Part shown: in pieces, positions 1 through 5,943 of the stretch | How the letters are laid out: the number at the start of each line of letters is the position of its first letter | Position numbering within the stretch: the first letter of the stretch is position 1 | Origin: an uncultured Lachnospiraceae bacterium | GTDB lineage: Bacteria > Bacillota > Clostridia > Lachnospirales > Lachnospiraceae | Assembly (NCBI GenBank): GCA_910586605.1 | Contig: CAJUJR010000080.1 | Location: 1-12,658, forward strand | Direction: 5' to 3' | DNA length: 12,658 nucleotides | Program-made: the position numbers and the translations under genes | Notes under the pieces: generated by a model | The model's database searches: none | Seen by the model: only the letters and a program-made list of their open reading frames with translations | Told to the model about the DNA's origin: nothing

Positions 1-26
1 GGGAAGAGATTTTTTATTGAGATCCG

Positions 27-51
27 GCTACGATTGGCTGTGAATAGTAAC
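27..51 (+). repeat. Dispersed repeat copy 1 (25 bp)
   Basis: Core TGTGAATAGTAAC at 39-51, preceded by GCTACGATTGGC (27-38). The 25-bp block recurs in inverted orientation at 12608-12632 with one mismatch. A second block, TAGGATAT-x-AAAA, lies 12 bases downstream (64-71 onward) and directly follows copy 3. It lies just upstream of the valS promoter. Confidence 0.85.
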
Positions 52-89
52 AAGTTTAAAGTTTAGGATATAAAACTTGAAGCAGAGTC

Positions 90-119
90 TTGACAGACCA
101 GCCGTTTATTTAGTAAGAT
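90..119 (+). promoter_or_regulatory. Candidate vegetative promoter of the valS leader
   Basis: A consensus -35 box TTGACA (90-95) is followed after 18 bp by TAAGAT (114-119), which matches the -10 consensus at four of six bases. Transcription would start near 126, just upstream of the T-box stem I beginning around 141. The position relative to the riboswitch supports it; the -10 box is only moderate. Confidence 0.6.
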
Positions 120-140
120 ACTAATTAGTTGTAAATTCTA

Positions 141-380
141 TGATGAAGAGGAGTACATGTTTTATCCTTACAGAGAGGGCAATCCATCGGCTGCAAGATT
201 GCACAGGCAATGATACATGGAAGGTAGCTTCTGAGAAGTGGTCCTGAAACAGGATTTCAGTAGGGGCCAACGGTTCATCCCGTTACCGATGGATAAAGGC
301 GGCAAGCATTTTGGATGCCTGCTGCAATCAAAGGTGGTACCGCGTATATTCGCCCTTTGCCGTTTGGCAAAGGGCTTTTT
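141..380 (+). promoter_or_regulatory. T-box riboswitch, valine specific (valS leader)
   Basis: This leader senses uncharged tRNA-Val and controls read-through into valS. Stem I is recognisable: GAAG (145-148) pairs with CTTC (228-231), the loop E strands are AGTA (152-155) and GAA (220-222), CATG (156-159) pairs with CATG (216-219), and an AGAGAGGG stretch begins at 172. The specifier loop places GTA, a valine codon, at 224-226. The conserved T-box sequence lies at 330-344 and contains TGGT (335-338), complementary to a tRNA ACCA 3' end. The antiterminator forms when AAAGG and GCG of the T-box pair with CGCCCTTT (351-358); this excludes the terminator at 352-380. An overlapping GGT at 223-225 could be read as glycine, but the downstream gene is ValRS, so valine is preferred. 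T-box regulation is well established in Firmicutes. Confidence 0.95.
352..380 (+). terminator. T-box intrinsic terminator
   Basis: A perfect 10-bp stem (352-361 with 366-375) with a GTTT loop is followed by five T residues (376-380). It overlaps the 3' half of the antiterminator, so the two folds are mutually exclusive, as expected for a transcriptional T-box switch. Confidence 0.95.
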
Positions 381-415
381 GGATATACAGAAGTTTTCAG
401 GAAGGAAGAGAAGAG

Positions 416-3055
416 ATGGCAAAAGAGTTAGAGAAAAATTATAATCCTGCCGACATTGAAAAAAGAACGTATGGCAAATGGCAGGAGAAGAAGTATTTTC
501 ATGCAGAGGTAAACCGAGATAAAAAACCATTCACGATTGTAATGCCTCCCCCTAATATTACAGGGCAGCTCCATATGGGACATGCGTTGGATAATGCATT
601 ACAGGATATTTTAATCCGTTTTAAAAGGATGCAGGGATATGAGGCGCTTTGGGTTCCGGGGACAGACCATGCTTCCATTGCTACTGAGGCAAAGGTTGTT
701 GAAAAGCTGAAGGAAGAAGGGATTTCTAAGGAAGAGATAGGAAGGGAGAAGTTTTTAGGGCATGTATGGGACTGGAAGAAGCAATATGGCGGACGTATTG
801 TAGAACAGCTTAAAAAAATAGGTTCTTCCTGTGATTGGGACAGGGAACGTTTTACAATGGATGAGGGCTGTAATAAAGCGGTAAAAGAAGTCTTTGTGAA
901 ATTATACAACAAAGAGCTGATTTACCGGGGGGAACGTATTATTAACTGGTGTCCGCATTGCCTGACTTCTATATCAGATGCAGAAGTAGAGTATGAAGAC
1001 CAGGCAGGGCATTTCTGGCATCTAAGGTATAAAACGGCAGACGGGACAGGGTATATTGATCTTGCAACAACACGCCCAGAGACGCTTCTTGGCGATACAG
1101 CAGTTGCAGTAAACCCAAAGGATGAAAGATACCAGGATATGATAGGGAAAATGCTTGACCTGCCGCTTGTGCACCGTCAGATTCCTATAGTTGCAGATGA
1201 TTATGTAGATATGGAATTTGGGACAGGTGTTGTTAAGATTACGCCAGCGCATGACCCAAATGACTTTGAGGTAGGCCTCCGGCACAATCTGAAGATTGTC
1301 AATGTATTGACAGAGGATGCCAAAATTGTAGAGGATTACCCGAAGTATGCCGGAATGGACCGTTATGAGGCACGTAAGGCAATTGTGGCGGATTTGGAAG
1401 CAGAGGGCGCCCTCTTAAAGACTGAGGCGCATAGCCACAATGTAGGGACTTGTTACCGTTGCGGCACGACAGTAGAGCCGAGGGTGTCGGAGCAGTGGTT
1501 TGTGAAAATGGAGGATTTGGCAAAGCCTGCGATTGAAGCAGTTAAAAAAGGAGATACAAAATTTGTGCCGCCTCATTTTGACAAGACTTACTACCACTGG
1601 CTTGAGGGAATCCGTGACTGGTGCATTTCACGCCAGCTTTGGTGGGGGCACAGGATTCCGGCATTTTATTGTGATGGCTGTGGTGAAATGGTTGTGACAA
1701 AGGAGGATGCGCCTGTCTGCCCAAAATGTGGCAAACCAATGCGTCAGGATCCAGATACCCTTGACACTTGGTTTTCCTCTGCGCTTTGGCCTTTTTCAAC
1801 GCTTGGATGGCCGGAAAAAACAGAAGAAATGGAGTATTTTTATCCAACTAGTACACTGGTGACAGGATACGATATTATCTTTTTCTGGGTAATCCGCATG
1901 ATGTTTTCTGGCTTGGAGCATACAGGGGAAGTTCCGTTTGATACAGTATTGATTCATGGACTTATCCGTGATTCCCAGGGGCGTAAGATGAGCAAGTCAC
2001 TTGGAAACGGAATTGACCCATTAGAGGTAATTGATAAATATGGGGCGGATGCGCTGCGCCTTACCCTTGTAACGGGGAATGCGCCAGGGAATGATATGCG
2101 TTTTTATTGGGAGCGTGTAGAGGCGAGCCGGAATTTTGCCAATAAAGTATGGAATGCTTCCCGTTTTATTATGATGCACCTTGGGGACGCCAAGATTACA
2201 GAACCAGCTAGGGAAGAACTTGCAGTGATTGACCGGTGGATTCTGTCAGAAGTGAATACCCTAGTAAAAGAAGTAACAGAAAATATGGAGAAATATGAGC
2301 TGGGTATTGCAGTTCAAAAAATTCATGACTTTATCTGGACTGAATTTTGTGACTGGTATATTGAGCTTGTAAAGCCAAGGTTATTTAATAAGGAGGAAAA
2401 CCCTGTTTCAGCGAACGCAGCTTTCTGGACGCTTAAAACAGTGTTGGTGGATTCATTGAAGCTGCTTCATCCATATATGCCGTTTATTACAGAAGAAATA
2501 TTCTGTACTTTGCAGTCAGAGGAAGAATCTATTATGGTTGCAAGTTGGCCAGAGTGTAGGGAAGGATGGGAAGACAAAGAAGCAGAGCAGAAGGCAGAAA
2601 TGCTTAAGAATCTGGTTCGTGGTATCAGGAACACACGTACAGAGATGAATGTAGCGCCTTCCCGTAAGGCAAAGGTGTACCTGGTAGCAGATAATGAAGA
2701 GGTTTGTACAATCTTTAAAGAGTTGGAAGATTCCTACAGGCATATGATTTCTGCATCAGAAGTTTCCATCCAGTCAGACAAGGCTGGTATTGAGGAGAAT
2801 GCAGTATCCTCAGTGATAGATAAGGCGACAGTCTATATGCCGCTTGCAGATTTGATAGACTTTAAGAAAGAAAGGGAACGCCTGGAAAAAGAGAAGAAGC
2901 GTCTGGAAGGCGAGTTAAAACGCGTGAAGGGGATGCTTGGGAATGAAAGGTTTATGAGTAAAGCCCCAGAACAGAAGATTGCCGAAGAGAAAGAAAAGCT
3001 TTTAAAATATGAAGGCATGATGCAAAAGGTAGAAGAAGAGCTTGCTGCCCTTTAA
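416..3055 (+). CDS. valS: Valine--tRNA ligase (ValRS)
   Basis: Class Ia cytosolic synthetase that charges tRNA-Val with valine. The 879-residue product is the usual length. Visible landmarks are the HIGH-box variant HMGH (53-56), the CP1 editing-domain motif TTRPET (218-223), a zinc-ribbon-like Cys quartet C419/C422/C435/C438, KMSKS (524-528), and a highly charged C-terminal coiled-coil arm (about 816-879), which is characteristic of ValRS. The ATG at 416 is chosen because AGGAAGG (399-405) lies about 10 bases upstream and translation then starts MAKELEKNYN. The frame stays open upstream to 311, but that part lies inside the T-box and terminator and encodes nothing ValRS-like. The gene is monocistronic here: the T-box controls it and a terminator follows 61 bases after the stop. 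Confidence 0.97.
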   Translation: MAKELEKNYNPADIEKRTYGKWQEKKYFHAEVNRDKKPFTIVMPPPNITGQLHMGHALDNALQDILIRFKRMQGYEALWVPGTDHASIATEAKVVEKLKEEGISKEEIGREKFLGHVWDWKKQYGGRIVEQLKKIGSSCDWDRERFTMDEGCNKAVKEVFVKLYNKELIYRGERIINWCPHCLTSISDAEVEYEDQAGHFWHLRYKTADGTGYIDLATTRPETLLGDTAVAVNPKDERYQDMIGKMLDLPLVHRQIPIVADDYVDMEFGTGVVKITPAHDPNDFEVGLRHNLKIVNVLTEDAKIVEDYPKYAGMDRYEARKAIVADLEAEGALLKTEAHSHNVGTCYRCGTTVEPRVSEQWFVKMEDLAKPAIEAVKKGDTKFVPPHFDKTYYHWLEGIRDWCISRQLWWGHRIPAFYCDGCGEMVVTKEDAPVCPKCGKPMRQDPDTLDTWFSSALWPFSTLGWPEKTEEMEYFYPTSTLVTGYDIIFFWVIRMMFSGLEHTGEVPFDTVLIHGLIRDSQGRKMSKSLGNGIDPLEVIDKYGADALRLTLVTGNAPGNDMRFYWERVEASRNFANKVWNASRFIMMHLGDAKITEPAREELAVIDRWILSEVNTLVKEVTENMEKYELGIAVQKIHDFIWTEFCDWYIELVKPRLFNKEENPVSANAAFWTLKTVLVDSLKLLHPYMPFITEEIFCTLQSEEESIMVASWPECREGWEDKEAEQKAEMLKNLVRGIRNTRTEMNVAPSRKAKVYLVADNEEVCTIFKELEDSYRHMISASEVSIQSDKAGIEENAVSSVIDKATVYMPLADLIDFKKERERLEKEKKRLEGELKRVKGMLGNERFMSKAPEQKIAEEKEKLLKYEGMMQKVEEELAAL

Positions 3056-3116
3056 GGTGTTGTTATAGTTAGCAACCGGGGGTGCATTTAAAGCAGTGGG
3101 TTGTGTTTCTTAAACT

Positions 3117-3150
3117 AAAACAGGACACCGATTTATCGGCGTCCTGTTTT
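3117..3150. terminator. Bidirectional terminator between valS and the convergent gene
   Basis: AAAACAGGAC (3117-3126) pairs perfectly with GTCCTGTTTT (3141-3150). An inner CCGA-TTTA-TCGG hairpin is separated from it by a single mismatched pair. T-runs exist on both strands, and the hairpin lies between two converging genes, so it probably ends both transcripts. Confidence 0.9.
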
Positions 3151-3178
3151 AATAAAATCATTTTGGTATATGTATATG

Positions 3179-3730
3179 CTATAATAAGCATTCTAATAAT
3201 GCACCGCTGCCAGGCAGGTACATTTCTGAAATCTTGTGGTCTTCTGAACCATAATTAACTTTTGCAAATACGGTGCATACTAAATCAAGTGTTTCCTGTG
3301 TATATTTTAATGCTAATGACTGTGCAAGCAAGTTAAAGAAGGATGGGGTAATAGAATATCCCCAGCCCTCGGAATCTTCTTCGTCAAACATTTTTGGGAT
3401 AAGGGATAATGTCTTATCTGTTACAGTATTATAAATGGACATCTCTAAGTAATTTGTCTCTGGATTAACATTACAGCGTAATTCACATAATTCGTCAGAA
3501 CTGTCCCTGAAATGGATTTCTTCAAGAAATGTCATTGTTAATGAATCAACAGCAATGGAAGAATTTAATACAATACGGTCTTTATCAGTCTGAATCAAAC
3601 GAATCAGTTTATCAATGCTGTTTTGGCTCATTACATCACTGCCTACGCCTTTTTTCTTTTCGGTAAGAAATTTCACTAAGGTATCAATTTCCTGTTGGCT
3701 CAATAAAGAAAAACTTTTGTTCCTGTTCAT
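3179..3730 (-). CDS. Unrecognised 183-aa protein with two FliM-like SQxxIDxL motifs
   Basis: I do not recognise the whole protein. It is probably cytosolic: there is no signal peptide or membrane segment. Residues 9-22 read LLSQQEIDTLVKFL and residues 33-46 read VMSQNSIDKLIRLI. These are two related copies 24 residues apart, identical at S, Q, I, D and L and conservative elsewhere. The first copy resembles the N-terminal LSQ(D/E)EIDALL motif of the flagellar switch proteins FliM and FliY, which binds phosphorylated CheY. The rest (about 50-183) looks like a mixed alpha/beta domain rich in acidic residues, with no motif I can name. The start is well supported: AGGAGG lies nine bases upstream (3740-3745 on the minus strand), with a near-consensus promoter further up. 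No flagellar or chemotaxis genes lie nearby, so the resemblance may be convergent. Function is unknown. Confidence 0.88.
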   Translation of the reverse strand: MNRNKSFSLLSQQEIDTLVKFLTEKKKGVGSDVMSQNSIDKLIRLIQTDKDRIVLNSSIAVDSLTMTFLEEIHFRDSSDELCELRCNVNPETNYLEMSIYNTVTDKTLSLIPKMFDEEDSEGWGYSITPSFFNLLAQSLALKYTQETLDLVCTVFAKVNYGSEDHKISEMYLPGSGALLECLL

Positions 3731-3774
3731 GTCAATATACCTCCTTGTTTCCAGTTGTTTTTATAAGATATAGC

Positions 3775-3787
3775 GTTACCATTCACA
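3775..3787 (-). repeat. Dispersed repeat copy 2 (inverted)
   Basis: The minus strand reads TGTGAATGGTAAC, 12 of 13 identical to copies 1 and 3. It lies in the predicted leader of the minus-strand 183-codon gene, between its promoter and ribosome binding site. Confidence 0.7.
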
Positions 3788-3836
3788 ATTTGGGCTGTTT
3801 ATGGCAACATCTGCAGAACATAATAATCCTTACCAT

Positions 3837-3865
3837 AGTATAACGTGTTTTTCTATCGGTTTCAA
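3837..3865 (-). promoter_or_regulatory. Promoter of the minus-strand 183-codon gene
   Basis: On the minus strand TTGAAA (3865-3860) is followed after exactly 17 bp by TATACT (3842-3837). Both boxes match the vegetative consensus at five of six bases. The expected start near 3830 gives a leader of about 100 bases that contains an inverted copy of the dispersed repeat (3775-3787). Confidence 0.75.
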
Positions 3866-3876
3866 GTGTAAGAAAT

Positions 3877-3905
3877 GAATTTTTTGTACATATGGATGAA
3901 TGATA
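3877..3905 (+). promoter_or_regulatory. Candidate sigma-G/F promoter of the spore-protein gene
   Basis: GAATT (3877-3881), a 17-bp spacer and AATGATA (3899-3905) fit the forespore consensus GHATR-N17/18-CATNNTA with one mismatch in each box. The placement about 55 bases upstream of a spore-protein gene, whose family is normally under sigma-G, is the main support. It lies back to back with the minus-strand promoter at 3837-3865. Confidence 0.45.
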
Positions 3906-3959
3906 CCGAAAAAAACAGGAAAGAATAGAATGTATCTGGAATAGGAAATGAGGTAAGCG

Positions 3960-4154
3960 ATGAAAAAGAAAATAGAGGTAAAAAAGCCGGAGGATATTGA
4001 AAAACTTAAAAAGGAAGAACGGGAGAAATGGGAAATTGCCTTGGAACTAGGGCTGTTTGATAAAGTGGTTGACAATGGATGGCGTTCACTGACTGCAAAA
4101 GAAAGTGGGCGGATTGGAGGGATCTTGTCTTCCAGGAAAGGTAAAAAAAGCTGA
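3960..4154 (+). CDS. Alpha/beta-type small acid-soluble spore protein
   Basis: A 64-residue basic protein expected to coat and protect DNA in the forespore. The family signature is visible: an amphipathic first helix ending in EIALELG (25-31), then WRSLTAKESGRIGG (41-54) corresponding to the second conserved helix-turn block, and a basic tail. The EIA tripeptide at 25-27 matches the site cut by the germination protease GPR in this family. The sequence is divergent from the classical Bacillus alpha/beta proteins, and the N-terminus is unusually Lys-rich. GAGGT (3950-3954) lies five bases before the ATG. It stands alone between two unrelated genes, as these genes usually do. Its presence implies that the host sporulates. 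Confidence 0.85.
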   Translation: MKKKIEVKKPEDIEKLKKEEREKWEIALELGLFDKVVDNGWRSLTAKESGRIGGILSSRKGKKS

Positions 4155-4161
4155 AAAGATA

Positions 4162-4187
4162 CAGGGCACGCTCTTGCGTAATACCTG
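4162..4187 (+). other. Weak hairpin after the spore-protein gene
   Basis: CAGG (4162-4165) can pair with CCTG (4184-4187) around an ACGC-TCTT-GCGT hairpin (4168-4179). No T-run follows, so it is at best a weak terminator or 3'-end-stabilising structure. It is the only candidate end for the spore-protein transcript. Confidence 0.3.
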
Positions 4188-4227
4188 AAAATCCTGTAAA
4201 GTATATGGTGATGAATTCTGATTTGTA

Positions 4228-4325
4228 TAAGGCGTGTTTGGATTTTACATTTTGTAAAAGTGTTTCATGCATTGCTTTCGATTGGAGCATTGCGTGCATG
4301 GGAATGCATATTCAAACACGTTTTA
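4228..4325 (+). promoter_or_regulatory. Structured cysS leader, possible three-way junction RNA
   Basis: The closing stem 4228-4243 pairs with 4310-4325: 16 pairs, three of them G-U, ending just before the Shine-Dalgarno. Inside are a 7-bp hairpin TTTTACA-TTT-TGTAAAA (4243-4259, sharing one base with the closing stem) and a second hairpin CATGCA (4266-4271) with TGCATG (4295-4300), which holds a small TGCT/AGCA stem. An alternative pairing, ATGCATT (4267-4273) with AATGCAT (4303-4309), would disrupt the second hairpin and the top of the region. No T-box sequence is present. Whether the whole element is transcribed depends on the unidentified cysS promoter; a TATAAG at 4226-4231 would conflict with it. 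A regulatory role is inference. Confidence 0.4.
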
Positions 4326-4339
4326 GGACGGAGGATATT

Positions 4340-5746
4340 ATGAGAGCGATTAATCTGTACAATACACTGACAAAGAAAACAGAACCTTTTGTGCCAAATG
4401 AGGCGGGGAAGGTGAAGATGTATACCTGTGGGCCGACAGTTTACCATTTTGCACATATTGGGAACCTAAGAAGTTATATTATGGAGGATGTGCTGGAAAA
4501 GACATTCCGATATGCAGGGTATGATGTGAAGCGGGTTATGAATATAACAGATGTAGGGCATCTTTCAAGTGATGCGGACAGCGGCGAGGATAAGATGCTG
4601 ACAGGCGCAAAGCGTGAACATAAAACAGTTATGGAGATTGCAGAATATTACAAGAAAGCATTCTTTGATGACTGCAAAAAGTTAAATGTAAAAACGCCGG
4701 ATGTTGTAGAGCCTGCGACCAATTGCATTGCGGAGTTTGTTGCGATGATTGAGGAGCTATTAAAAAAGGGTTATGCCTACATAGCAGGCGGCAATGTTTA
4801 TTTTAATACAGAAAAGCTTGAACAGTATTATGTCCTTTCTAACCAGAATGAAGACGACTTAATGGTTGGGGCAAGGGAGGATGTGGAAGAGGATTCCAAT
4901 AAAAGGAATAAGGCAGACTTTGTCTTGTGGTTTACGAAGTCAAAATTTGATGATCAGGAGTTAAAGTGGGAAAGCCCGTGGGGAGTTGGTTACCCAGGGT
5001 GGCATATTGAATGTTCGGCAATTAGCATAAAGCACTTGGGGGAAAGGCTGGATATCCATTGTGGCGGTGTGGACAATATCTTTCCGCACCATACAAATGA
5101 AATAGCACAGAGCGAGGCATATCTAGGGCATAAATGGTGTAATTACTGGTTCCATGTACTACACCTGAATGATAGCACCGGGAAGATGAGTAAATCAAAA
5201 GGGGATTTCCTGACGCTTTCTCTGTTGGAAAAGAAGGGGTACTCCCCGCTTGTGTACCGGATGTTTTGTTTGCAGTCGCATTACCGTAAACCTCTTTTGT
5301 TTAATTATGAAGTTTTGGATAATGTAAAGTCTTCTTATGAAAAGCTGCGGAAAAAAACATCTGCATTAAAAAATGAAGGGGAACTGCGGGCAGAACAGAT
5401 GCAGCCATTCCAGGAGGCGTTTGCACAGGCTCTTGGCAGTGATATGAATACTTCGCAGGCATTGACGGTTGTATATGATGTGCTGAAATCTAATTTGGAT
5501 GACGCTGGCAAAAGGGCGTTAGTGGAAGAATTTGATAAAGTCCTGTCTTTGGATTTGATGGAGGAATTGGAACAGGAAAAGGCAGATGGCAGCCTGGCAG
5601 CATATGTGGAGGAAATGATAGGGCAGAGGCAGGCTGCAAGGAAGGAAAAGGATTTTGCAAAGGCAGATGCAATCCGGCAGGAACTTTTGGAGAAAGGGAT
5701 TGAAATTAAGGATACAAGGGAAGGGACGGTGTGGAACCTGTTGTAA
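4340..5746 (+). CDS. cysS: Cysteine--tRNA ligase (CysRS)
   Basis: Class Ia synthetase that charges tRNA-Cys in the cytosol. The 468-residue product is the normal length (E. coli CysRS is 461). Motifs: MYTCGPTVY with C30, HIGN (39-42) as the HIGH box, KMSKS (282-286), and the four zinc ligands expected from E. coli CysRS, here C30, C225, H250 and E254. The usual FPHHENE segment reads FPHHTNE (248-254); the zinc-binding Glu is kept. The start at 4340 is set by GGAGG (4330-4334) five bases upstream and by the family N-terminus MRAINLYNTL. The frame extends upstream to 4205 but that stretch is Cys-rich nonsense lying in the structured leader. No terminator is obvious before the next promoter at 5802. 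Confidence 0.97.
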   Translation: MRAINLYNTLTKKTEPFVPNEAGKVKMYTCGPTVYHFAHIGNLRSYIMEDVLEKTFRYAGYDVKRVMNITDVGHLSSDADSGEDKMLTGAKREHKTVMEIAEYYKKAFFDDCKKLNVKTPDVVEPATNCIAEFVAMIEELLKKGYAYIAGGNVYFNTEKLEQYYVLSNQNEDDLMVGAREDVEEDSNKRNKADFVLWFTKSKFDDQELKWESPWGVGYPGWHIECSAISIKHLGERLDIHCGGVDNIFPHHTNEIAQSEAYLGHKWCNYWFHVLHLNDSTGKMSKSKGDFLTLSLLEKKGYSPLVYRMFCLQSHYRKPLLFNYEVLDNVKSSYEKLRKKTSALKNEGELRAEQMQPFQEAFAQALGSDMNTSQALTVVYDVLKSNLDDAGKRALVEEFDKVLSLDLMEELEQEKADGSLAAYVEEMIGQRQAARKEKDFAKADAIRQELLEKGIEIKDTREGTVWNLL

Positions 5747-5748
5747 TT

Positions 5749-5774
5749 TGTGAATAGTAACTAGGATATCAAAA
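5749..5774 (+). repeat. Dispersed repeat copy 3
   Basis: TGTGAATAGTAAC (5749-5761) is identical to the core of copy 1. It is followed at once by TAGGATATCAAAA, which matches the block 12 bases downstream of copy 1 apart from one base. It starts three bases after the cysS stop codon. Confidence 0.85.
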
Positions 5775-5801
5775 TTGTGTTATAAACAGTGCTAATAGTT
5801 A

Positions 5802-5830
5802 TAGACAGGGGACTGATATGTTAATATAAT
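5802..5830 (+). promoter_or_regulatory. Promoter of the alpha-xylosidase gene
   Basis: TAGACA (5802-5807, five of six), a 17-bp spacer and a perfect TATAAT (5825-5830). Transcription would start near 5837 and give a leader of about 107 bases. I see no catabolite-repression (cre) box and no convincing riboswitch in this leader, only an A/T-rich stretch with T7 at 5892-5898. Confidence 0.7.
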
Positions 5831-5943
5831 ATAAAGCAATAAAAGATTGTTACAGAAGATATTGTTTCTGGCAGGCTTAGCCGGTAAAATGTTTTTTTGG
5901 TAAAAGTAAACATGTTTCTGTAAAAAACGAAAAGAGAAGTATA

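Noticed and set aside
311..415. Upstream extension of the valS frame
   Set aside because: It lies in the T-box and terminator, and has no ValRS homology; the ATG at 416 has a proper ribosome binding site.
4173..4202. Promoter for cysS (TTGCGT, 17 bp, TAAAGT region)
   Set aside because: Both boxes match consensus poorly, so I did not annotate it.
4205..4339. Upstream extension of the cysS frame
   Set aside because: It encodes a Cys-rich stretch unlike CysRS and covers the structured leader; the ATG at 4340 has GGAGG and the family N-terminus.
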